DNA of 63,716 bases from an uncultured Methanosarcinales archaeon (GTDB lineage Archaea > Halobacteriota > Methanosarcinia > Methanotrichales > Methanotrichaceae), in assembly GCA_903871465.1 (NCBI GenBank), contig CAIQHB010000022.1, positions 1 to 63,716 on the forward strand, in the 5' to 3' direction. The translations under genes were made by a program, and so were the position numbers. Below, in pieces: positions 26,519-35,700 of this stretch. The notes under the pieces are model-generated. The model did not search any database, was not told where the DNA came from, and saw only the letters and a list, made by a program, of their open reading frames with translations. Position 1 is the stretch's first letter. Every line of letters begins with the position of its first letter.

Positions 26519-29491
26519 CTAGCGCAGGCCTGCGTCGATGGATGAGGTGAAACCGCTGAACCCAATCCCTGCAGAGGGCCCAAATTGCATCGATTCTTCA
26601 GGTTGGTTAATGTTGGTCCGTGATAGCTCAGCCTCAATCCCAGGAAGCTTAAGCTTGATCAGAGAAGGCAGCAGGCTCGAAATAATGATAAGGCCCAGTA
26701 GTATAGGCGTTAAGATCATCAAGATATTCACTGGGATCTTGCTTTCACCGTAGGAGATATAATTAGTCCATATGACGTAGAGCAGTCCTGCAGAGGCAAC
26801 CCCAGCTAGAATGCTTCCCGGGTAGCTGCTCTTGACGTACTCATCCACCAGAAGCGATTGGATCAATCGTTCATTACGATCTGCCTCTAAATAGTCCTTA
26901 TCTATTTCTTTACAGGAACGCATGTCTAGCCAGGCATAAAAATAATTCTTGCACTTGTAGTTCACGATTCCTGAGTAGAAGTATGGATCGGGGTGTTTAG
27001 AGTTAATCTTCTTAGCTATATTTATCTCTTTCAGCGCATCCTTATAGAATAGATCATCGTGATTGGCATCACCAAGACGCGTCAATAACTGGGAATAGGT
27101 GAGGTGAAGACGCCACCGTTTGGGCTCATCTAAAGACTGAAGTGCTTTTCTTAGGACTTTTTCAGCATCACCCAGGTCTCCTGCTTGCATAAGCCCCACA
27201 GCTAAAGCCCTATGAGCGTATTCATTATTAGTATCTGCCCTGATCGCTTTTCTAAAAGATCTTATAGCATCTTGGGTCCCGTTGCTCTGCAGGTGGAGGC
27301 TCCCTAGAACTGCATAGGCCTGTGAATCCTGGCTATCCGCATTCAGGGCCTTCATTAGGCATTTCTCGGATTCCTCCGGCTCCCCCATCTGCATGTAAAG
27401 AGCACCAAGGTCCGTGTAGCTACCTTCTCTCGGGCTAATTGATATCGATTTTTTAAGGTAATGCTCTGATTGGCCGAGGTTGCCCCTCTTGAACTCAATT
27501 ACTCCCAGACAGCCGAATGCTTGTGCCTGGTGCGAGTCTACTTTGAGAGCTTCCTTGCAGAGTCCTTCAGCCTCCTTCATCGATTCCTTATTGAGAATGC
27601 CTTCGTCAATTTGTCTTATAAGAGTGCGTGCCAGATTTACGCTGACAAGTGGATCGTTCGATCTGGCTGCCAGGACACGGCGAAAGCAATCTTCAGCCTC
27701 CCTGTAGCGGCCCTGGTTGAAATAGATCAATCCGATGTTGTTGAAATTGAAAATGTTTTGGGGAACTCTCTTTTTGATGAACTCGAACTCCTCTTTGGCC
27801 TTTGGCAAATCTCTCCGTCGGAGGTAGACACGCCCTAATTTCTCTCTAACCTCAAGGTTGTCGGGGTTCGAGCTCTTAAGCTCCTCCATTATCTCCAAGG
27901 CATCATCAGTCCTGTTCCGCCAGATTAGAACCTCCACATATGATAGCTTTAACTTTATGTTATAAGAGTACTCATGAACCAGGTCTGCGAAGTATTCCTC
28001 AGCCTTTTCCAGATCATTCTTTTCGAAGCATATCCAGGCTCTCTCACCTGCAATTGCAGGGTTTTTGGGATACTTGTCTAATGCCTTGGCTATCAGTTCC
28101 TCAGATTCGGTATAATTTTGGTTCTTTCTTAGGGAAGCGATCTTTCCCTGAATGGCAGTCTGGTCATCTTCCCTTATCTCAAGCACTTTATTGAAGCATC
28201 TGAGTGCGTCATTGTATTTCTTCCGATTGAAATATATCCAGGCTCTTTCATTTAGAATTAAGGTACTATTGGGATGACGTTTCAAGCCCTTGTCTGCCAA
28301 ATTCTCAGCTTCGTCATATTTCTTCAGACCTCTCAGGGAGGCGATCTTTCCCTGAAGGGCAATCTCGTCATCATTTTTTGCCTTGAGCACTTCATTGTAA
28401 GTTTCTAAACTCCCATCAAAATTCTCCTGGTCGAGGTATATTCTGCCGCGTTCTTTGAGGATGTCAGTGTTATTGGGGTTTAGATCGAGGGATTCCTGTA
28501 CCAGTGCTTCGGCATCCTTGAACTTTTGCATCTTTCTTAGAGCTACTATCATCCCCATCCTAACCTCGAAATTGTCGGGGTTCGAACTCTTAAGCTCCTT
28601 CATGATCTCCAGGAGCTCGTTTGTCCTGTTCAGGATGAATAGGACCTCCACGTAGGATAGCTTTAGCTTAATGTTATAAGGGTACTTATGAACCAGATCC
28701 GCGAAATATTTCTCAGCGCTCTCTATTTCGTTCTTTTCCAGGTATATCCAGGCTCTCTCACCTGCAATCGCAGGGTTGTTAGGATGCTTATCTAATGCCC
28801 TGGCTATCAGTTCTTCAGATTCGATATATTTCTGATTCTTTCTTAGGGAAGCGATCTTTCCCTGAAAGGCAGTCTGGTCATCTTCACTTATACCAAGCAC
28901 TTTGTTGAAACAGTTGAGCGCATCATTATAATTATCCCGATTGAAATAAATCCAGGCTCTTTCATTTAGAATTAAGATACTGTTGGGATGAAGTTTCAAG
29001 CCCTTATCTACCAAATCCTCAGCATCGTCATATTTCTTCAGACCTCTCAGGGAGGCGATCTTTCCCTGAAGGGCAATCTCGTCATCATTTTTTGCCTCAA
29101 GCACTTTACTGAAAGTTTCTAAACTCCCCTCAAAATTCTCCTGGTCGATGTATATCCAGCCGCGTTCATTGAGGATGGCAGTGCTATTGGGATGGAGATC
29201 AAGGGATTCCTGTACCAGTGCTTCAGCATCCTTGAACCTTTGCATCTTCCTTAGAGCTGCTATCTTTCCAGCCAGTGCAGACTCATTTGTCCTATCTGTG
29301 GCTAGCACCCGATTGAAGATTTCAATAGCCTTATCAAGCACCCACTGGTCTAGGAATTCTACTCCCTGGCCAATAAGCTGCGATTGTTGAGCAGTCTCAG
29401 GGATATCACCCTCTCTGATGGATCCTTTGAGATCTCCTGCCTTTTTATCCAATGCTCGGGAGATGTCTGAATTACCACCCTGATTAGTCAT
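26519..29491 (-). CDS. Large TPR-repeat protein with two C-terminal membrane segments
   Basis: A 990-residue protein made mainly of tetratricopeptide repeats (34-residue units such as AWIYFNRDNYNDALNCFNKV and LGSLHLQSNGTQDAIRSFRK) from about residue 45 to 860. Two hydrophobic spans follow at ~895-915 and ~925-950 (GSILAGVASAGLLYVIW and ILMILTPILLGLIIISSLL), then a short tail, so the TPR superhelix is anchored to the membrane. TPR domains scaffold protein partners. It lies between the giant glucan synthase and the remnant of its paralogue, which hints at a role with envelope glucan production, but only location supports that. Confidence 0.85.
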   Translation of the reverse strand: MTNQGGNSDISRALDKKAGDLKGSIREGDIPETAQQSQLIGQGVEFLDQWVLDKAIEIFNRVLATDRTNESALAGKIAALRKMQRFKDAEALVQESLDLHPNSTAILNERGWIYIDQENFEGSLETFSKVLEAKNDDEIALQGKIASLRGLKKYDDAEDLVDKGLKLHPNSILILNERAWIYFNRDNYNDALNCFNKVLGISEDDQTAFQGKIASLRKNQKYIESEELIARALDKHPNNPAIAGERAWIYLEKNEIESAEKYFADLVHKYPYNIKLKLSYVEVLFILNRTNELLEIMKELKSSNPDNFEVRMGMIVALRKMQKFKDAEALVQESLDLNPNNTDILKERGRIYLDQENFDGSLETYNEVLKAKNDDEIALQGKIASLRGLKKYDEAENLADKGLKRHPNSTLILNERAWIYFNRKKYNDALRCFNKVLEIREDDQTAIQGKIASLRKNQNYTESEELIAKALDKYPKNPAIAGERAWICFEKNDLEKAEEYFADLVHEYSYNIKLKLSYVEVLIWRNRTDDALEIMEELKSSNPDNLEVREKLGRVYLRRRDLPKAKEEFEFIKKRVPQNIFNFNNIGLIYFNQGRYREAEDCFRRVLAARSNDPLVSVNLARTLIRQIDEGILNKESMKEAEGLCKEALKVDSHQAQAFGCLGVIEFKRGNLGQSEHYLKKSISISPREGSYTDLGALYMQMGEPEESEKCLMKALNADSQDSQAYAVLGSLHLQSNGTQDAIRSFRKAIRADTNNEYAHRALAVGLMQAGDLGDAEKVLRKALQSLDEPKRWRLHLTYSQLLTRLGDANHDDLFYKDALKEINIAKKINSKHPDPYFYSGIVNYKCKNYFYAWLDMRSCKEIDKDYLEADRNERLIQSLLVDEYVKSSYPGSILAGVASAGLLYVIWTNYISYGESKIPVNILMILTPILLGLIIISSLLPSLIKLKLPGIEAELSRTNINQPEESMQFGPSAGIGFSGFTSSIDAGLR
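27830..29257. repeat. Internal duplication of seven TPR units (two copies of 714 bp)
   Basis: The segment encoding residues ~79-316 of the TPR protein is repeated as residues ~317-554. Matching DNA (for example GATTCCTGTACCAGTGCTTC at 28491 and 29205) is offset by exactly 714 bp, equal to 238 codons or seven 34-residue TPRs. The copies are very similar, so the duplication is fairly recent. Outer boundaries are approximate. Confidence 0.8.
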
Positions 29492-29796
29492 AGCTCACCA
29501 TCCTGTTGAACTTCCATCTAAAGAGCCAATAGAGAATTATTTGAGTTAATAATGGATAGTAATTATAAATATTTAATCGTTTCTATCAGATCTTTCGGCC
29601 TAAACATGTGGAATCTTTGACCCTTTTTGCAAGGACTGAGTGGGAATCCTGAGCAATAAGAGTGGTTTCCCTGGGTCATGGCCCTCTATTCTATATTGTT
29701 CTATTCTACATAAACCAGAGAGACCTCATGCCCACTGGGAGACGGTTGAATGACTGGGAAGCCAGTATAATTTGAGTAGGCACCTTCAATACTATT
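29492..29796. promoter_or_regulatory. Intergenic region with promoter of the TPR gene
   Basis: About 305 bp between two minus-strand genes. A TATA-like element (TTTATAAT on the minus strand, 29563-29570) lies ~72 bp before the TPR start, so the TPR gene has its own promoter rather than relying on read-through from the glucan synthase. Nothing else is recognisable. Confidence 0.4.
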
Positions 29797-32700
29797 TTAT
29801 CCTACCATTACCTCGACGAAATGTTCATTGTGATCATCAACGAGGAGAACTGCTCCATCGCTTTTCACCTGGCCGTCAACCGCCACGCTAATTTCCTCGC
29901 ATCCCGGCCCCGGCCGCGTAACTGTTATGTGGTAGAACGTCTCTCTATAGCGATAATGCAAGAGAAAAGACTTCCAATCTGCCGGAAGACAAGGGGTGAA
30001 GCGTAGCCTGTCAACATCTAGCCTCAGTCCGAGCAGCGATTCTATTATTAGGCGGTATATCCAGCCCGCAGCTCCCGTGTACCAAGTCCATCCGCCTCGC
30101 CCAACATGCGGCGGCATAGCATAGACATCGGCCGCCATGACGTATGGCTCGGTTCTGTAGATTGCCACCTGTTCCGGAGTTGAGCCGTGATTCACTGGAT
30201 TAATCATATCCAGCAGCTCCCAGGCCCGGAGGCTGTCGCCCATGGCGGCAAAAGCTATGGCCACCCAGACGGCTGCCTGAGTTTGCTGACCTCCATTCTC
30301 TCTCACTCCTGGGATGTAGCCTTTGATATAGCCAGGATCAGTGTCTGACTTATCGAAGGGCGGCTTCAGAACCTGTATCAGCGAAGCATCTCTATTGACC
30401 AGAAGGCGATCCACTTCCCCCATAGCCGTCTTCGATCTCTCCGGATCTCCTGCCCCGGATAGAACAGACCAGCTCTGTGAGATGGAATCGATCTGACATT
30501 CCGCGTTGGCAGCAGACCCCAGGGGCTCTCCGCTATCGAAATAGGCACGGAGATACCAGCGGCCATCCCACCCGTTCTCTCTGATAGACTGACGGAGACG
30601 GGCAGCCTCATTCTTGCAAATATCTGCGAAGTTTCTGTCAGTATTCATCAGAGCGATCTCTGAGAATTTTACCAGCACATGGTAGAGGAAGAAAGCCAAC
30701 CAAACGCTCTCGCCCAAGCCCTGATAACCTACCCGGTTCATGGAGTCATTCAAGTCGCCAGAGCCCATGAGCGGCAGGCCATGCTTTCCCAACTGCATGC
30801 TGCGCCTGATGGCTCGAATGCAGTGCTCATAAAGGGTTCCGGACTCTTCCGACTTTATGGGCAGATCGTAATTCGCTTCCTCCTCTGGTTTAAGAGGTCT
30901 GCCCTCAATGAAGTTAACGCGCTCATCCAGTACTACCTTGTCTCCAGTAGCTGTGACGTAGATATATACGGCCAGCGGCAACCAAAGTCGATCATCGGAG
31001 CTGTGCGTGCGCACGCCCCTTCCCGATGGCGGATGCCACCAATGCAAGACATCTCCCTCCCCGAATTGCTGGGCAGCACATCGTAGCAGGTGCTCGCGCA
31101 TGATACGAGGCTCGGTGTAGATCAGGGCCATCGAATCCTGCAACTGATCCCGGAAGCCAAAGGCTCCTCCTGACTGGTAGTATCCGCTACGCGCCCAAAT
31201 GCGGCAGGCCAGTGTCTGGTAGATGAGCCAACCATTGGTGAGTACATTCAAAGACATATCTGGAGTCTCTACGCGCACTGCGCCGAGGGTGCGGTTCCAG
31301 TAATTCCAGACGGCTTCAAGCGCAGAGTGTGCGGGACCTGACCCTCGAAAACGCTTGATCAGGTTTCGTGCATCATCCATGTTCCGTCCCATTCCAAGGG
31401 TGAAGACGATCTCTCTCTCTTCTCCTTCCGCCAGATCGATCTTGACCTGTTGGGCTAGGCACGGGTCCATGGCCGCACCTACCATATTGGAGAATCGCTC
31501 TCGGTTCATGGCGTCAGGTCTGGCCATACTTCCGTTTCGTCCCAGGAATTCGAGTCGATCACCGGTGAAGCTGACATGGTCCGCATTGACATCCAAAAAG
31601 ACCACCCTTCCAGGAAAATCCGTATTGTAAGGATTCCTGGCAAAGAGGGCTCCCGTCCTTGGATCGATCTCTGTGCTTATGTGCATTTCGGACTTTGTGC
31701 GCTTCTCTCCGAGAACCAGTTCGACAAAACCTGTAATAGATAGATGACGGGGACCAATTGATTCATTACGGACAACGAGCCTGCAAAACTTTACCGGTGC
31801 ATCTATTGCTACATATATCCAAAGCTCAGATGCAATCCCCAATTCTTTGTGCTCGAAGACGCTATAACCAAAGCCATGCCTGCAGGTGTAAGGCGTCTCT
31901 CCGCGTGCGGGCAGCACTGTGGGGGACCAGAACTGGCCTGTCTCCTCGTCACGAATGTACATAGCCTCGCCGCTGGAGTCGCTTACAGGATCGTTATACC
32001 AGGGGCTGAGACGGAACTGCTGTGAGTTCTCGCCCCATGTATAGGCTCCTCCGCATTCTGAGATCACCGTCCCAAAGTGCGGGTTTGCTATAACATTCGA
32101 CCAGGGAGCCGGAGTCTCCTGTCCTGGAGCGATCCTGATTATGTACTCTCGACCGTCCTTTGTGAATCCGCCCAGGCCATTGAAGAATATCAGATCATGA
32201 CCCGTAGACTTTGTCAGGTTATAATTCTCGACCCGGAATTCTTTTTTAGGATTTAGAATCGGGACCGTTACATATAGTCTATTTTTACGATCTAGCTGCT
32301 CCTCGAATGTTCCCCTGTCATCGGAGAAGACGGCATGAGCAGCGGCCTGTAAAAGGATTCCGGCCACTTCAGATATCTCATCACCGGGTATCACGAAGAC
32401 CTTCCCCAGCCAGTCCCTCGCTAGTGGATCTGTGCTTGATATCAGGTCCATGATGTCGTCCTGAAGCTGCTGCCGGTACCCTGTGCTGCCGCCGTTCCAG
32501 ATCACCAGATCTACTGCCAGACCCATGATATGCCAGTAGGCATGAGCCCTCATGAGTTGATGCGCCAAATCGATGTAAGATCGATCCTGAATCTTGAGAA
32601 GGACAATTGGGATGTCGCCCGAGATACCGTATGCCCATAAAGCCGACTGTCCGCCTTGATTGTTCAAGAGACTGCTCGTGGCTGCGCGCCAGTTTGAGCC

Positions 32701-35700
32701 GGGATAGATTACAGCGCCGGCAAGGCGCAGATAAGCTTCCATATCGGTTTCGGTGATATTGAGCTGCTGCATTACCATCTGGTTGTGAGTCCAGGCCAGG
32801 CTGTGTGCACGTTCTGTCAGGCCGGGATCATGGTATTTTTCAATCAGCCCCAAAGCCAGATCTCTGGTATCTGCCATGCCCGTGATGAAGTTCACCCTGG
32901 CCTTCTCTTTCGGGTCGATCGTTATAATGTATCTGATTGAAACGATGGGGTCCAGGACGGAACCTTCGCTATCAGAGAGGACCATTTTCCCTATCATTGC
33001 GGCGGGATTTGCTGTGGTTCTTCCTCTGCCTATGAACCGGCTCCGATCCGTCTCAAAGGAAACCTCTGCCTCATTTATCTTATCGGCTGCGATCATATGC
33101 AACATCCAGTATGTCTTCTCATCCTTCGATTTCGGTCGACGCGTGCAGAGTATGGCCGATCTTTTGCGAACGATCTCCGTCTCTACGAACAGGTTGCTAA
33201 AAGCAGGATGAGCCGCATCGGCCGCTGGTGTTGTCAGAACTACCTCTGCATAGCTAGTCAGCTCTATCGTCCGTCTGGTCGATGAGTGGTTGTTGAGGTT
33301 GATGCTGCGTAGCTCTACGTCGTCCTCAGGCGAGATAACAATCTCAGTATGGACGTCGACTTCAAAAGCTCTTAATCTGAACTCCGCTTTGGACCCCTGG
33401 AATATGGCTTGATAAGTCGCTTCATTTCTGCAAGTAGGCTGATATCCTGCCGACCATACCTCATTGCTCTCCAGGTCTCGGATATAGATGAACTGCCCCT
33501 CATTGTCACGGGTGCTGTCACCATTCCAGCGGTTGACTGCAATATCCTTCCAGCGACTGTACCCTCCGCCGGAACTCGTGATCATCAGTTTGTAGTTGCC
33601 ATTGGAGAGAAGATGTACATCAGGCGAGGAGCTGTTCGGATCCGTGAAGACCCGGAAGGCCTCTTGTCGCTTCGGCATACCAGTCCTCCAAATTGCTGCT
33701 GAGGCCTCGGCAGCATGGGGATAGAAAGGCGAAGCTTTCGGAACCCTTTCTTGGAGAAGCAGATCAGCAGCCTGGAAGATCGGGTTGGCCATGAACCTTC
33801 TTTGCATAGGTCGATCTAGAAGCACGTAAGCCAGAGATAGGAAGCTCATGCCCTGGTGATGGGCCATAAAGGACTGCACAATTGCGCGGGTCTCGTCCCC
33901 AGAAAGACGGGTTGGAGTATAATCGATGCCCTCGTAAAAGCCATATTCACCGAGATAACCATCACTTGCCATTTGTTGCAGATTGAGGCAGGCCTTGGCT
34001 GGTGAGACCATCAAAGCCAGGGCAGAAGCATAAGGTGCTACAACCAGGTCTTTTGCCAGCCCTCGCTTTAACCCGAGTCCGGGCACTCCAAAAGCTTTGT
34101 ACTGGTAAATCTGGTTGATATCTATGATATTGTAGCCGCTTTCCGAGATGCCCCAGGGAACGCCTTGCTGCTTACCGTATTCGATTTGTCGCCTGACTAT
34201 CGCTCTATAGGTCTGGCTTAAGAGGGTGTTCTCATAGGTAGGCATGATCAGTTGAGGCATGAGATACTCGAACATTGTTCCGGCTGAAGATAGCAGAGTC
34301 AGCATTCCATCAACGTCTGTTAGCAGGCGTCCAAGCGCAAACCAATGCTCCTGCGGGAGCCTTCCCTGGGCGATTGCTACAAAGCTGGCCAGCCTGGCCT
34401 CAGATGCCAAGTTCTCATAACAGCTCTCATCGCGTCTGAGGTCGCTGGCGTAGTAGCCAATGGCCAGAAGCTTACGCGACTTATCAAAGAGGAAATCGTA
34501 ATCAATGTCCGCAAGGTTTCTACAGTCCTCTGCAATCTTCTCGATTGATGCTATCCTCTTGCGGGCTAGATCCCCCGCCTTGGTGATCATATGATCGAGC
34601 TGGAGGAACCAGTCTCTCTCTTCTTGAGACATGCTCTGAATGGAGCCAAGAATCTGGTCTATCTTCGTCACCAGCTCTGCAGTTAACCCTGGAATCTCTC
34701 CTAGGTTCGGAATGCTATCAAGCCGGAGCATCTCCGCCTGCAATTGGCTCAGCATTCTTGTCCTTTCTGTCGAGGCTTCGGTCAAGGCTTCTTCATCGAG
34801 TGGATGAACCATAACCCACAAAGGCAGCATAAGCCACGGAGCCATGAGGATCAGATCATCCAGATGGTCCCTGAGCTGTCGCTCATAAGCCCAGGCCCAC
34901 AGCAACACTTCATCATTCACTTTCGGTCCCAGCAGGTCTAATAACCCCGAGATGTTCCTCATCTGCTGGTCAAGCAGTAGCCATGCTGCCGAAAGGGTGC
35001 CTGGAGGCGACGAAAGTTCTGCTAGGAGACGGTCGATTTCTTCGATCCATTGCATAGATACGATTTGCTCTTGGCAGTCTTCAGTTGTCTCATCCCCTGT
35101 GACGGAATCCCTGAGGATCAGCAGCGTATCCCTGAGGCCGTCAAAGATCTGTTCCGGCAAGATCTTTCTTTTCGCAAGCTCCCTCATCCCTTGCTGCAGT
35201 GTCAGCAGATGGCCTGATAGGCTACCACTATCCACAGTTGAGATATATTTGGGTTGCATCGGCTCCAGCAGCATAATATCGTACCAGTTGTAAAAATGCC
35301 CTTGGAATCGCTCCAGGCCGATCATGCTTTCGAGGGTGGAGGCGTTTCGCTCTATCAGCTTCCCAGTTGAAATAAAGCCGAAGTCGTATGCCGCTAGATT
35401 TGCCAACAGCGACAGCCCCATATTTGTGGGCGATGTACCATTCGCAATCAAAGATCGTGGTTTCTCCTGAAAATTATCCGGCGGGAGCCAGTGGCTTTCA
35501 GGCCCGACGAACGTCTCAAAAAACCTCCATGTCTTTCTTGAGAGCTTGCGCAGGAAGACCGTCTGATCCAGGCTCAGCTTTGCTTTAGGTGTATCAAGAG
35601 GCAGGCTGATCCACCAGGCAACGGCAGGAGCAAGGCTCCAAGATACCAGCAGCGTCCAGACGATATTGAGCACATCAGTACGCATGAAGGCGAGAGACAA

